A DNA stretch of 64,000 nucleotides from the NCBI RefSeq assembly GCF_009903625.1, contig NZ_CP047569.1, positions 1,334,501 to 1,398,500 of the forward strand, in the 5' to 3' direction. The notes beneath the pieces were generated by a model. The model searched no databases. It was not told where the DNA came from and was given only the letters and a program-made list of their open reading frames with translations. Source of the stretch: Microbulbifer sp. ALW1 (GTDB lineage Bacteria; Pseudomonadota; Gammaproteobacteria; Pseudomonadales; Cellvibrionaceae). A program made the translations under genes and the position numbers. Shown here piece by piece: positions 8,656 to 17,493 of the stretch (within the stretch, counting starts at the first letter, position 1; each line of letters begins with the position of its first letter).

Positions 8656-8967
8656 ATGGAAGTCGTAAGAAGCAAAGATTTTTCTGCCGAGCGCGCTTGG
8701 GGTGCAAAGGAAATTGCCAATATGGGTGGCATAACCACAAGGCTTCACTGGACGAACGCGCCATACAAGTGGCACGTAAACGATGGTGAAGAAGTATTTG
8801 TGGTGCTGGATGGTGTGGTCGATATGCACTATCGCGTATCCGGCAAAGAAGAAGTGGCTGTGTTAGAAGTGGGGGATATCTTTTTTGCATCCGTAGGCAC
8901 CGAGCATGTGGCACACCCGCGAGGTGAAGTGCGCGTACTTGTGGTTGAGAGCGCGGATAGCGTGTAG
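8656..8967 (+). CDS. Cupin domain protein
   Basis: This is a 103-residue single cupin barrel. Motif 1 appears as the segment with HVNDGEEVFVVLDGVV, where the usual first histidine is followed by E-E, and motif 2 as GDIFFASVGTEHVAHPRG. These residues normally bind a divalent metal. The substrate cannot be told from sequence. The next gene, a GNAT acetyltransferase, starts 36 bases downstream, which suggests joint transcription but no known pathway. Confidence 0.8.
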   Translation: MEVVRSKDFSAERAWGAKEIANMGGITTRLHWTNAPYKWHVNDGEEVFVVLDGVVDMHYRVSGKEEVAVLEVGDIFFASVGTEHVAHPRGEVRVLVVESADSV

Positions 8968-9003
8968 CAAAGTTTGATTTTTTTGCGTGAAGTGTGAGCG
9001 GGT

Positions 9004-9444
9004 ATGCCAAGAATAGCCGAATTAAAAGACAAAGACGGAATATTACAGCTTTACCGGGCATTGAGGCCGAATGATCCCGAGCTGGATTCTGCGGCCTCGG
9101 AAAAGGCGTTGTCAGAAATTATCAAATCCCCAAATGCCGATATCATTGTTGCGGAGCATAACGGCAAGTTGAGCTCTACCTGCATGCTGGGCACTGTGCC
9201 CAGTATGGCAATGGCGGCGCGCCCCTTTGGTGTTATTGAACATGTTATTACCCTTCCGGAAGCGCGCGGCAATGGGTTGGGTAAAGCGGTGTTGACCTTC
9301 GCCCTGAATCAGGCCTGGGATAAGGGCTGCTACAAGGTTCTGTTGCTTTCGGGCGCACAACGTGTGGAAGCGCACCGGTTGTACGAGAGTGTCGGCTTTA
9401 TTGGCGATGTGGAAAAGGGCTTCGTCGCCAAGCCTCAGACTTAG
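9004..9444 (+). CDS. GNAT-family N-acetyltransferase
   Basis: This 146-residue cytoplasmic acetyltransferase has the acetyl-CoA pyrophosphate-binding loop ARGNGLGKAVL at about residues 85-95 (the Q/RxxGxG/A motif) and the C-terminal AHRLYESVGF segment typical of the fold. The substrate is unknown. The GTG/ATG context GAGCGGGTATG gives a weak ribosome site. It follows the cupin gene by 36 bases. Confidence 0.85.
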   Translation: MPRIAELKDKDGILQLYRALRPNDPELDSAASEKALSEIIKSPNADIIVAEHNGKLSSTCMLGTVPSMAMAARPFGVIEHVITLPEARGNGLGKAVLTFALNQAWDKGCYKVLLLSGAQRVEAHRLYESVGFIGDVEKGFVAKPQT

Positions 9445-9590
9445 GTCTGGAGCTGACGCCGACAGCATGTGTGTGACGCTGCTGGGCGCACTATTTCGGC
9501 TAGGGTGCATTTTGTTGGATTCCAATAGGAAATTGCCCTGCGCTTACCTACAATACGCGGCCTTTCCTTCTACAAGCCCCGGTTTCCACC

Positions 9591-10988
9591 ATGTCTGACA
9601 CGGATCACCCCCGCGATTTTCAATCCCTGCCGCTAGAGCAGCCCCTGCTGAAGAACCTGTCGGATCTCGGCTTTGCACGCCTGACGGAAATCCAGGCCGC
9701 TGCGCTGCCGGCGATTGTGGCGGGCAAGGATGTGATCGGCCAGGCCAAGACCGGTTCGGGGAAAACGGTGGCTTTTGGCCTCGGTGTACTGCACAAGTTG
9801 CAGGCGGAGCGCTTCCGGGTGCAGGCGCTGGTGTTGTGCCCCACCCGGGAGCTGGCGGACCAGGTGGCGAGGGAACTGCGCAAGCTGGCGCGGGCGATTC
9901 ACAACATCAAGATTCTGACCCTGTGCGGCGGTATGCCGTTCGGGCCACAGATTGGCTCACTGAAGCACGGTGCACATATTGTCGTCGGCACGCCCGGGCG
10001 TATTGAAGATCACCTGCGCAAGGGCAACCTGGACCTGAGCGAGGTACAGACTCTGGTGCTGGACGAAGCCGATCGCATGCTGGACATGGGGTTTCAGGCG
10101 GTACTGGACCAGATTCTGGCGGCATTGCCGCAACAACGCCAAACCTTGCTGTTTTCTGCTACTTATCCAAAAACCATTGATGCGCTGGCCACCCGGGTCA
10201 TGCGCGACCCGGTGAAAGTCGAAGTAACCGCGGGACACACCCAGAGCACTATCGAGCAACGTTACTACCGGGTGGAAAACAACGAACAGCGTCCTGCTGC
10301 TCTCTATCAGTTGTTGGCGAGCCTTGATGTTTCGTCGGCGGTTATCTTCTGCAACACCAAAAAGGAAACCGATGAAGCTGCCCAGGCTCTGCGCAGTGCC
10401 GGTTTTGCCGCGTTGGCGCTGCACGGTGATATGGAACAGAAGGATCGCGACCGCACCCTGACGCTCTTCGCCAACGGCAGTGCGTCGATTCTGGTGGCGA
10501 CGGACGTTGCCGCGCGCGGACTGGATATCGAAGAGTTGCCAGTAGTGGTGAACTACCACCTGTCCCGCGATCCGGAAGTGCATGTGCACCGGGTCGGGCG
10601 CACTGGGCGTGCGGGCCAGAAAGGCCTGGCGCTGTCGCTGGTGAGCAAGAAGGAAATCTACAAGCTGGAGCGTCTGGAAGAGTTGATGCAGCAACCGATT
10701 ACCTTGCAGGAAATCCCCGCCATTGAAAAAGGCTTCCGGCCCGCTCGTCCGCTCATGTCGACACTGCAGATCGATGGCGGCAAAAAACAGAAAGTCCGGG
10801 CTGGGGATGTGGTCGGTGCTTTGACCGGCGAGGGTGGGATTGACGGTACCCAGATCGGAAAAATTCAGTTGTTCGACTTTTCCACTTTTGTAGCGGTGGA
10901 GCGCACAGTGGCCAAAAAAGCGCTGGGCAAGTTGGCCAACGGTAAAATCAAAGGTCGCAATTTTCGCGCGCGTATTGTCGGGGTCTGA
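9591..10988 (+). CDS. dbpA: ATP-dependent RNA helicase DbpA
   Basis: This 465-residue DEAD-box helicase acts in assembly of the large ribosomal subunit; DbpA is stimulated by 23S rRNA hairpin 92. The order is Q-motif, [31 protein letters not shown], and HRVGRTGRAG. After the helicase core a roughly 75-residue C-terminal RNA-binding domain (VRAGDVVGALTGEGGI... FVAVERTVAKKALGKL) identifies DbpA rather than RhlB, RhlE or SrmB. Length matches E. coli DbpA (457). Confidence 0.93.
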   Translation: MSDTDHPRDFQSLPLEQPLLKNLSDLGFARLTEIQAAALPAIVAGKDVIGQAKTGSGKTVAFGLGVLHKLQAERFRVQALVLCPTRELADQVARELRKLARAIHNIKILTLCGGMPFGPQIGSLKHGAHIVVGTPGRIEDHLRKGNLDLSEVQTLVLDEADRMLDMGFQAVLDQILAALPQQRQTLLFSATYPKTIDALATRVMRDPVKVEVTAGHTQSTIEQRYYRVENNEQRPAALYQLLASLDVSSAVIFCNTKKETDEAAQALRSAGFAALALHGDMEQKDRDRTLTLFANGSASILVATDVAARGLDIEELPVVVNYHLSRDPEVHVHRVGRTGRAGQKGLALSLVSKKEIYKLERLEELMQQPITLQEIPAIEKGFRPARPLMSTLQIDGGKKQKVRAGDVVGALTGEGGIDGTQIGKIQLFDFSTFVAVERTVAKKALGKLANGKIKGRNFRARIVGV

Positions 10989-11023
10989 ATAGATAGTCTG
11001 AATAGATAGTTTGAACGGATTCA

Positions 11024-11055
11024 GGAGCCGCCCAATGTTGGTTGCGGGCGGCTCC
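11024..11055 (+). terminator. Hairpin after dbpA
   Basis: A perfect 10-bp stem (GGAGCCGCCC, 11024-11033 with 11046-11055) has a 12-nt loop. No T-run follows. It lies between convergent genes (dbpA and the HD protein) and may act as a weak bidirectional terminator. A short direct repeat of TGAATAGATAGT precedes it near 10986-11011. Confidence 0.4.
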
Positions 11056-11095
11056 GACTTCAAATCCTACACTGCGATTCTGGCCGCAGTATTGA

Positions 11096-11704
11096 TCACG
11101 CCATTTCTTCGGCTTTTTCCTCAAAAGCCTGCTTATAGAGCGACTTCTTCGGCTTTTCGAAAACCCGCTTCAACATCGGTTCGAAAAACGCCAATGGCAG
11201 CGTTTCACCCTCTGCGTCGAACGCCGGTGCATCGTACTTCTGAATGAATTCCAGCGTCTGCGCGAAGTAGCGGTGCTCACGGTAGTTATCGCGGAGGTTG
11301 CGATCCATACCCAGGTAGTGGAAGAAGTAGTAACCCTGGAAAATCGCGTGATGCTTGATCATCCAGTGATTGGCCTCGCTGACGAAGGGCTCGAGGATCA
11401 CCGCCGCAACATCGGCGTGGTTGTAGCTGCCCAGGGTGTCGCCGATATCGTGCAACAGCGCGCAGATCACATACTCCTCGTCTTTGCCATCGCGGTGGGC
11501 GAGGGTTGCGGTTTGCAGGCAGTGGGTCAGGCGGTCGACCGGGAAGCCGCCAAAGTCGCCTTCCAGCAGTTTCAGGTGGGCGATAACCCGGTCTGCGAGG
11601 CCCTGGGCAAACGGCCCAAAGGCGTCGGCGATGCACTTCCAGTCTTCGGCGCTACCCTGTTCCATATGGGTGAAAGTGGCCCGTGGCGAATTATTATTTT
11701 CCAT
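11096..11704 (-). CDS. HD-domain protein (predicted phosphohydrolase or oxygenase)
   Basis: This 202-residue protein has an HD fold: an early His in HCLQTATLAHRDG, the HD pair in CALLHDIGD, a His in YNHADVAA and a late MIKHH segment. This arrangement resembles the PhnZ/MIOX-like di-iron branch and COG4341 predicted HD phosphohydrolases more than classic nucleotidases. No phosphonate gene is nearby, so the substrate is open. It lies 32 bases after the class II aldolase gene on the same strand and is probably co-transcribed with it. Confidence 0.75.
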   Translation of the reverse strand: MENNNSPRATFTHMEQGSAEDWKCIADAFGPFAQGLADRVIAHLKLLEGDFGGFPVDRLTHCLQTATLAHRDGKDEEYVICALLHDIGDTLGSYNHADVAAVILEPFVSEANHWMIKHHAIFQGYYFFHYLGMDRNLRDNYREHRYFAQTLEFIQKYDAPAFDAEGETLPLAFFEPMLKRVFEKPKKSLYKQAFEEKAEEMA

Positions 11705-11736
11705 TTTTTTACCTTGTCAGATGAATTTCGCAAACA

Positions 11737-12510
11737 TTACTTGCGGTAGCTTGGATCGATACGGTCGAGTTTGCGCAATAGACCTGGCCATGCCAGCTTG
11801 CCGCCCTGGTTGCTGGTGACCTTGTTACCTTCACCGACGATCTTGTCGATGATCGGCTGCGGCACCGGGGTCAGCGGGCGGTTACCGGCGAGGGCGGCGA
11901 CCTGGATTTCACAGGACTTCTGCAGGATAAACATCGCAAGGAAGGTATCTGCCACCGAAGGACCGCAGGTAAGCAGACCGTGGTTGCGCAGAATCATGTA
12001 ATTTGCGCTGCCAAGGTCCCGAACCAGTCGCGCTTTCTCGTCTTCCCTTACCGCAATACCCTCGTAGTCGTGATAGGCCAGGTTGGAAAGCGGGAACAGC
12101 GATTGCTGTGACAGTGGTAGCAACCCTTCGCTGTGCGCAGCCACCGCAACCCCTTCCTCGGTGTGCGTGTGCATGACACATTGCGCATCTTCGCGGGCTT
12201 CATGGATACAGCTGTGAATGGTGAAGCCGGCCGGGTTTACCGGGAAAGGTGTGTCGTCGACTTTCTCGCCGTTGAGGTCGATCTTGACCAGGCTGGACGC
12301 GGTGATTTCTTCAAACAGGGCGCCAAAGGGGTTGATCAGGAAGTGGTGTTCCGGACCAGGGATCCGCGCTGACAGATGGGTAAATACAATTTCATCCCAA
12401 CCGTGGAGTGCGATCAGTCGATAGGCTGCGGCCAGGTCTACCCGCAGCTGCCATTCTTCAGCGCTCACTTTGCCTTCAAGAGACGGAATGGAATCCAGTG
12501 TCGCAGTCAT
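11737..12510 (-). CDS. Class II aldolase/adducin family protein
   Basis: This 257-residue member of the L-fuculose-phosphate aldolase/adducin fold has the zinc-ligand pair in VMHTHTEEGVAVAA and a third His in ILRNHGLLTCG. The N-terminal segment (LHGWDEIVFTHLSARIPG) is typical of the longer, adducin-like branch found in many proteobacteria, whose substrates are mostly unknown. It is transcribed away from a Crp/Fnr-type regulator gene, sharing a 134-base promoter region with it, and probably leads an operon with the downstream HD protein. Confidence 0.85.
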   Translation of the reverse strand: MTATLDSIPSLEGKVSAEEWQLRVDLAAAYRLIALHGWDEIVFTHLSARIPGPEHHFLINPFGALFEEITASSLVKIDLNGEKVDDTPFPVNPAGFTIHSCIHEAREDAQCVMHTHTEEGVAVAAHSEGLLPLSQQSLFPLSNLAYHDYEGIAVREDEKARLVRDLGSANYMILRNHGLLTCGPSVADTFLAMFILQKSCEIQVAALAGNRPLTPVPQPIIDKIVGEGNKVTSNQGGKLAWPGLLRKLDRIDPSYRK

Positions 12511-12644
12511 GGGCTTTCTCCCGTATTTTGTTATTTTGCGTATTGGCTTTTAAGACAGAGCCATTTTAGGTACCGGCGCGTGCACAAGACTGTCAATTGG
12601 TTTACGTTTTCCCGGATGAAGTACTTTCGCAGCAGGAGGCAAAC

Positions 12645-13340
12645 ATGAATGAGTTATTGGTGAGTATTCAGGCCTGCCCGCTGCTGGCAGGTTTGGGAGA
12701 TGAAGCCCGCCAGGCTCTCGCCAGTCTTTGCCGCAGTCGTACTTACTCTGCGGGCGAGATTATTTATCCGCCGGGATCGGTGCAGAGCAACCTGTGCATC
12801 ATCGCCGATGGCCGCGTCCGCATTTGTTCCAGCAACGCCGGCGGCCGCGAGGCCATACTGGCGATTCTCGATGTGGGTGCCTGGTTCGGGGATACGGTTT
12901 TTTCCCCGGGGATGCCAAGGGTTTTCGGCGCCACCGCGCACAGCGATAGCCGGGTAGTGGAAATCCCGGGGGAGGGGCTGCGATCTTTGTTGCAGCGTTA
13001 CCCGGAGGGCTACCCCACCATGCTGGATCAGGTCAGTCGCCGGCTCTGGTCTGCTATGTCAGTGATTCAGGACGATGTATTGCGGGGCACCGAGGCGCGC
13101 ATTGGCAGGCGACTATTGTTTCTTGCGCAAATGCACAATCGTACGGGGACGGCGGGCGGTCAGTCAGTCAGTTTTGCACTTACCCGCGAACTGCTGGCGA
13201 ACATGATGGGCATGACTCGCCAGGGGGTACACGGTGTGCTTAAAAACATTGAAAACCAGGGGTTGATCGAGTTCGCCTATGGGCGCGTGACCATTGCGGA
13301 TCCCGCGCGCCTGCAGCGTTATGTCGACGGATTGGATTGA
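12645..13340 (+). CDS. Crp/Fnr-family transcriptional regulator
   Basis: This 231-residue regulator has an N-terminal cyclic-nucleotide-type beta-roll (YSAGEIIYPPGSVQSNLCIIADGRVRI) and a C-terminal winged helix with LTRELLANMMGMTRQGVHGVLKNIE. The Fnr cysteine cluster is absent, and the cAMP-binding Arg/Ser pair of Crp is not evident, so the effector is unknown. The ATG at 12645 follows a strong AGGAGG site. It diverges from the class II aldolase gene and converges on a bile-acid:Na+ family transporter gene, whose promoter region carries a Crp-type palindrome at 14405-14424. Confidence 0.85.
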   Translation: MNELLVSIQACPLLAGLGDEARQALASLCRSRTYSAGEIIYPPGSVQSNLCIIADGRVRICSSNAGGREAILAILDVGAWFGDTVFSPGMPRVFGATAHSDSRVVEIPGEGLRSLLQRYPEGYPTMLDQVSRRLWSAMSVIQDDVLRGTEARIGRRLLFLAQMHNRTGTAGGQSVSFALTRELLANMMGMTRQGVHGVLKNIENQGLIEFAYGRVTIADPARLQRYVDGLD

Positions 13341-13341
13341 C

Positions 13342-14262
13342 TCAACTTGCGTCTGCCAGCTTGGCATTTTCCTCGGTCGGGTTTGCCGGCTGGCAATCAC
13401 TGGCTTTCACTACCCGTCGGCCATAGCTCACCAGCAGGAAGCCGATGGGGAACATAATCACGCCGTAAATGGCGGAGGGCACCGACATCTCACTGGAGTG
13501 CAGCAGGGTCAGGGTGACCATCAGGCCCAGGGTGCCATTCTTGATCCCCAGCTCGGTAGCAACGGCGAGCCCTTCGCGCTTGGTCAGCCCCGCCAGCTTT
13601 GCACACAGCAGTCCGGCTGCGATACCCAGCAGGTTCAGGGCAATGGCCGCAGGGCCAGCCTGTACCAGCAGCTCCAGAAAGCGATCGCGAATACCGTATA
13701 CCAGCCCGACGACCAGGGCCGCCAGCACAAAGGCGCCGAACAGGCTTACTGCCCCCTCGGCCCGGGTTGCCAGTGCCGGTCTCCACGCCTTCACGAGCAT
13801 GCCGATCGCCACGGGCAACAGGACGATGGCCGACAACATGATCACCGTCTTGGTAAACGGCAGCGCAATTTCCTGGCCGGTACCGAAGTAGGTCTGCAGT
13901 GCGTAGTTGGTAAAGATGGGCAGGGTCATGATGGTGATCATGCTGGCGGAAACCGTGAGCACAATAGACAGTGCCACATTGCCGCGGGCCAACAGGGTAA
14001 ACAGGTTGGACGTGGTGCCGCCGGGGCAGGCGGCGATGATCACCAGACCGACGGCCATGGCCGGGGGCAGTGCCAGTGCCCAGGCGAGGGCAAATGCCGC
14101 CAGGGGCATAACCAGTATCTGCGCCAGTGTGCCGATGATCAGCCCGGCAGGCTTGACCGTGACTTGATGGAAGTCCCGGGCAGTGAGCGTCAATCCAATC
14201 CCGATCATGATGATAAACAGGGCGATTGGCAGTCCAATCGAGACGAGGGGGCCGGATTCCAT
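13342..14262 (-). CDS. Bile acid:sodium symporter family transporter
   Basis: This 306-residue inner-membrane protein has about nine to ten predicted membrane helices. The BASS family signature is visible as IIAACPGGTTSNLFTLLARGNVALS (split here by the loop) and the later ATELGIKNGTLGLMV. BASS proteins carry organic anions such as pyruvate, pantoate or bile acids with Na+; the substrate here is unknown. Its stop codon lies one base from that of the convergent Crp/Fnr gene, so no terminator fits between them. Confidence 0.85.
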   Translation of the reverse strand: MESGPLVSIGLPIALFIIMIGIGLTLTARDFHQVTVKPAGLIIGTLAQILVMPLAAFALAWALALPPAMAVGLVIIAACPGGTTSNLFTLLARGNVALSIVLTVSASMITIMTLPIFTNYALQTYFGTGQEIALPFTKTVIMLSAIVLLPVAIGMLVKAWRPALATRAEGAVSLFGAFVLAALVVGLVYGIRDRFLELLVQAGPAAIALNLLGIAAGLLCAKLAGLTKREGLAVATELGIKNGTLGLMVTLTLLHSSEMSVPSAIYGVIMFPIGFLLVSYGRRVVKASDCQPANPTEENAKLADAS

Positions 14263-14350
14263 AGGAACCTCCAGAAATTATTATTAGACGTGTTGTTTGT
14301 CCTGAGTCGCTGGATAAGGGGCCAGGCGCTCCGGATGCATCGCTATCACT

Positions 14351-14386
14351 ATTCTAGTTAAGTGATTCTAGGTCGACTGATTCTAG
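14351..14386 (-). repeat. Three ATTCTAG repeats upstream of the BASS transporter
   Basis: ATTCTAG occurs at 14351-14357, 14365-14371 and 14380-14386, 14-15 bases apart. Reading on the minus strand they are CTAGAAT direct repeats about 90-125 bases before the transporter start. Their even spacing suggests a protein-binding array rather than chance, but this is not proven. Confidence 0.4.
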
Positions 14387-14404
14387 ATAGGCGCCGGTGG
14401 CGGG

Positions 14405-14424
14405 AATGTCAACTTTTTGACATT
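14405..14424. promoter_or_regulatory. Crp/Fnr-type palindrome TGTCA-N6-TGACA
   Basis: AATGTCAA and TTGACATT form a perfect 8-bp inverted repeat with a 4-base spacer. The half-site spacing TGTCA-N6-TGACA is that of the Crp superfamily. It lies about 145 bases upstream of the BASS transporter (minus strand). A degenerate version, TGTCA-N6-TTACG, is at 12591-12606, 39 bases before the Crp/Fnr gene. A GC hairpin with a 9-bp stem (14432-14453) follows. Confidence 0.45.
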
Positions 14425-14515
14425 TGTGTGTGAGGGCGGCTGCTGCCGCCCTCTGGTGGGTTATCCCGGACTTGCTTTGCGGCTTGTCGGCAAATGCTGG
14501 GGTTACCAATGCAGG

Positions 14516-15121
14516 TCACTGCAGATGAAGGCTATAGCGCACCATGGTGTAGTCGCGGGGGTCGGACTTGCATGCGAACCCCAGCTCCCGGGCGACGTGG
14601 TCAATGGCGTTGTTGCCCGCGGATTCAATGGAGTAGATTTCTTCCAGGCCGTCGACCTTGGCGGCATCTACCAGCTCCTGCAGCAGATATTTGCCGAGGC
14701 CGGCATTCTGCCAGTCGTCAGCAACCACAACGGCGCACTCGCAAGCGCGACCGTCTGGATCGCAGGCGAAGTTGGCGACACCCACGGCGTGCTGGTTACC
14801 GGCTTCATCCTTGTAGAGAGCAATATATGCCTCGTGCTGTGGGTCGTTGTCGGTAAGAATTCTCATCAGCTGTTTACTGACTTGGCCAATGCCGCCGAGA
14901 AAGCGCATGCGGCTGGAGTCGGCGGACAGCCCCTCAATCAACTCACGTTCCAGATCGACGTCCGATGCCTGTACCGGGCGAATGACAACCTGGCGGCCGT
15001 CTCGCAGGGTATATCGACTGTGGTCCAGTGGGCTGTCACTGATGCCGATCTCATTCAGGTCGCCCTCATTGACGCCGCTTTCGAACCATTGGCTGCGTTG
15101 ATTCATGGTCGTGCCAGACAT
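14516..15121 (-). CDS. GNAT-family N-acetyltransferase
   Basis: This 201-residue acetyltransferase has a GNAT domain beginning at YTLRDGRQVVIRPVQASD and the CoA-binding loop DDWQNAGLGKYLLQELVDAA. The opening resembles the C-terminal GNAT domain of protein lysine acetyltransferases of the Pat type, but the large CoA-ligase-like part is missing, so it is a stand-alone enzyme. Three in-frame starts exist; ATG 15121 follows a GGGGAGG site and was chosen over 15166 and 15106. Substrate unknown. Confidence 0.8.
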   Translation of the reverse strand: MSGTTMNQRSQWFESGVNEGDLNEIGISDSPLDHSRYTLRDGRQVVIRPVQASDVDLERELIEGLSADSSRMRFLGGIGQVSKQLMRILTDNDPQHEAYIALYKDEAGNQHAVGVANFACDPDGRACECAVVVADDWQNAGLGKYLLQELVDAAKVDGLEEIYSIESAGNNAIDHVARELGFACKSDPRDYTMVRYSLHLQ

Positions 15122-15202
15122 AAGGCTATCCTCCCCGTTTGCCGCGACTCGAAGAATTTGTGTCACTCAATCTGCGGCCCTCGTATCGGTTTCGTGTCTG
15201 TA

Positions 15203-15244
15203 TACAGAACCGAAAGTACAGAACCGAAAGTACAGCACCGAAAC
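15203..15244. repeat. 14-bp tandem repeat, three units
   Basis: TACAGAACCGAAAG is present twice exactly (15203-15216, 15217-15230), and a third unit, TACAGCACCGAAAC, follows at 15231-15244. It lies 80-125 bases upstream of the GNAT start codon. Confidence 0.6.
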
Positions 15245-15460
15245 GTCGGTATTGCCGTTCACGTTTCCCCGAGTCCGGGTTCACGCTTGTTATTGCTAGT
15301 TCCCGGCTATAGCACCATCGGCAGCGATTCTACAGCCGCAGGGAAATCCTACGGTGGCGCCAGTGGCAGCCAAAGGTTCCACGGGGCTCGAAGGGGATTT
15401 CGGGCGAAATAGTGCCTGTGCGACACCATTGCAAATAAAACTGGGCAGTCTGACGCCCTG

Positions 15461-15469
15461 TGGTATAGT
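15461..15469 (+). promoter_or_regulatory. Extended -10 promoter candidate for rhlE
   Basis: TGG-TATAGT matches an extended -10 element (TGN before TATAGT). No good -35 is seen, which is tolerated with an extended -10. The start point would be near 15476, giving a long 5' leader before rhlE at 15799. Confidence 0.45.
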
Positions 15470-15798
15470 GCCGCGGCTGGCGCTAACGCCAGTTGCGTCA
15501 TCTGTAGGCCGAGACTGTTTTCGGCTCATTTCTGGAACGCTGTACTCAACAGTGTGTCTGAACCTCCTCTACTGAATGCCGCACCGTGCCGAAGTGAAAC
15601 TTTCGGCTACTGCCTTTGGCGGCGAATTTGAAGCTGACCCGTGGAACATGGGTTTTTCGATCTGTTCACAGCAGCACAGCTTCCCCCAAATTTTCTGACC
15701 GGATCTATTCCCTGACACTGGGTGCCGGAACCACAAACTCGCGAACTGCACAGTCGCTATTGCGCAGTCGCACATTCGTTAATTGAAGAAAGAAATTT

Positions 15799-17274
15799 AT
15801 GTTGTTTGAAGATCTCGGCCTGGTGCCGGAAATTGCCCGCGCCGTTGCGGAACAGGGTTACACCAAGCCCACCCCGATTCAGGAGCAGGCGATCCCTGTG
15901 GTCATGCGCGGCGGTGATGTGATGGCGGCGGCGCAGACCGGTACCGGTAAAACCGCCGGCTTTACCCTGCCATTACTGCATCGCCTGAGCAGCGGCAAAC
16001 GCGCCAGCAATAACCAGGTGCGGGCGCTGGTGTTGACGCCGACCCGCGAACTGGCGGCGCAGGTTTTTGATAATGTGCAGAGCTACAGCAAAAACCTGCC
16101 GTTGCGACACAGCTGTGTATTCGGTGGGGTGAAGATCAACCCACAAATGATGCGCCTGCGTGGCGGTGCCGACATCCTGGTAGCCACCCCGGGCCGCCTG
16201 CTGGATTTGTACAATCAGCGCGCGATCAAGTTTGATGCACTGGAAGTGCTGGTACTGGACGAAGCCGACCGCATGCTGGACATGGGCTTTATCCACGACA
16301 TCAAAAAAATTCTGCGGGTACTGCCGGCCAAGCGCCAGAACCTGCTGTTCTCTGCGACTTTTTCTCCGGAAATCCGCGCCCTGGCCAAGGGGCTGGTGAA
16401 TGATCCGGTAGAAATTGATGTAAGCCCGCGCAATACCACCACCCAGACGGTACTGCAGAAGCTGCACCCGGTAGACAAAGCGCGCAAGACCTCGTTGCTC
16501 AGTCACCTGATCAAGGAAAACGACTGGCATCAGGCCCTGGTCTTCAGCCGCACCAAACACGGTGCCAACCGCCTGGTGACCCAGCTGGAGAAGAGCAAGA
16601 TTTCTGCCGCGGCCATTCACGGCAACAAGAGCCAGAATGCGCGCACCAAGGCCCTGGCCGATTTCAAATCCGGCAAGGTTCGTATTCTGGTGGCGACGGA
16701 TATTGCCGCGCGCGGTATCGACATCGATCAGCTGCCCCAGGTAGTGAACTTTGATCTGCCCAATGTGCCGGAAGATTATGTGCACCGTATTGGCCGCACC
16801 GGCCGTGCCGGCGCCAGCGGTCGCGCGGTGTCTCTGGTTTCTGCGGATGAAATCAAGCAGCTGCGGGATATCGAGCGGCTGATCCAGAAGCCCATCGAGC
16901 GCGAAGAAATTGAGGGCTTTGAGCCGGATCACCAGTTACCCGAATCCGGAGGCAAGGTTGGCAAGGGCGCACAGGTGCGTCGCGACGGTGCCCCGCGCAA
17001 GAAGCCGGCCAACCGCCGCGGCGCTTCCGACGGACGGGATTCCGGAAACCGCTCCGGTAATAGCGAAGGTCGATCCGGCAATCGCTCGGGTAACCGCGGT
17101 AACAGCAACCGGCGCTCTGAAAACGATGCGCGCGGCAATCGTCAGGACGGAAATCGCAGTGGTAATCGCCAGGATGGCAATCGCAGTGGCAACGGCGACT
17201 CGCGCGGCAATCGCACTGGCGGCGCGGATCAACGTCCTCGCCAGCGTCGGGCCCGGCGCAGTGAAACGGCGTAA
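15799..17274 (+). CDS. rhlE: ATP-dependent RNA helicase RhlE
   Basis: This is a 491-residue DEAD-box helicase. It opens directly with the Q-motif region [16 protein letters not shown], as RhlE proteins do, and carries [27 protein letters not shown] and [10 protein letters not shown]. After about residue 385 comes a low-complexity basic tail rich in Arg, Gly, Asn, Ser and Asp with RSGN- and RQDGN-type repeats. RhlE helps ribosome maturation and mRNA decay, often in the cold. A long leader and a strong downstream terminator fit a monocistronic, post-transcriptionally controlled gene. Confidence 0.9.
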   Translation: MLFEDLGLVPEIARAVAEQGYTKPTPIQEQAIPVVMRGGDVMAAAQTGTGKTAGFTLPLLHRLSSGKRASNNQVRALVLTPTRELAAQVFDNVQSYSKNLPLRHSCVFGGVKINPQMMRLRGGADILVATPGRLLDLYNQRAIKFDALEVLVLDEADRMLDMGFIHDIKKILRVLPAKRQNLLFSATFSPEIRALAKGLVNDPVEIDVSPRNTTTQTVLQKLHPVDKARKTSLLSHLIKENDWHQALVFSRTKHGANRLVTQLEKSKISAAAIHGNKSQNARTKALADFKSGKVRILVATDIAARGIDIDQLPQVVNFDLPNVPEDYVHRIGRTGRAGASGRAVSLVSADEIKQLRDIERLIQKPIEREEIEGFEPDHQLPESGGKVGKGAQVRRDGAPRKKPANRRGASDGRDSGNRSGNSEGRSGNRSGNRGNSNRRSENDARGNRQDGNRSGNRQDGNRSGNGDSRGNRTGGADQRPRQRRARRSETA

Positions 17275-17303
17275 TTTGACGCCCTGCTAGAAAATTTTTC
17301 CAC

Positions 17304-17334
17304 AAAACGGCGAGCTTCCAGCTCGCCGTTTTTG
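17304..17334 (+). terminator. Intrinsic terminator of rhlE
   Basis: A 12-bp stem (AAAACGGCGAGC, 17304-17315 with 17321-17332), loop TTCCA, and T-rich end. Confidence 0.9.
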
Positions 17335-17493
17335 TTGGTACTCACTTACCTGCCGCACTCGGCAGGGCCGCAATGGCGCCTTTCCCGGGGTACTGAATCG
17401 GGGCGCGGCACCGGTCCTGTTCATCTGCAGCTTCTCTCCGCCAGAGTTCCCGTCATATAGATTTCATGACTTGTTGGTATTAGTATTTCGCGG

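Larger units (their letters stand above)
15122..15798. other. 677-base gene-free region between GNAT gene and rhlE
   Basis: No credible gene is seen. The first part is the promoter region of the minus-strand GNAT gene and includes a 14-bp tandem repeat (15203-15244). A likely extended -10 promoter (15461-15469) reads toward rhlE, leaving a leader of about 320 bases. Within the leader are short inverted repeats, for example GCCGAA/TTCGGC near 15585-15605, but no known riboswitch was recognised. Confidence 0.5.

Noticed and set aside
13294..14361. A 355-codon plus-strand open frame opposite the BASS transporter
   Set aside because: The product is a low-complexity His, Gln, Gly and Asp mixture, typical of the reverse of a membrane protein.
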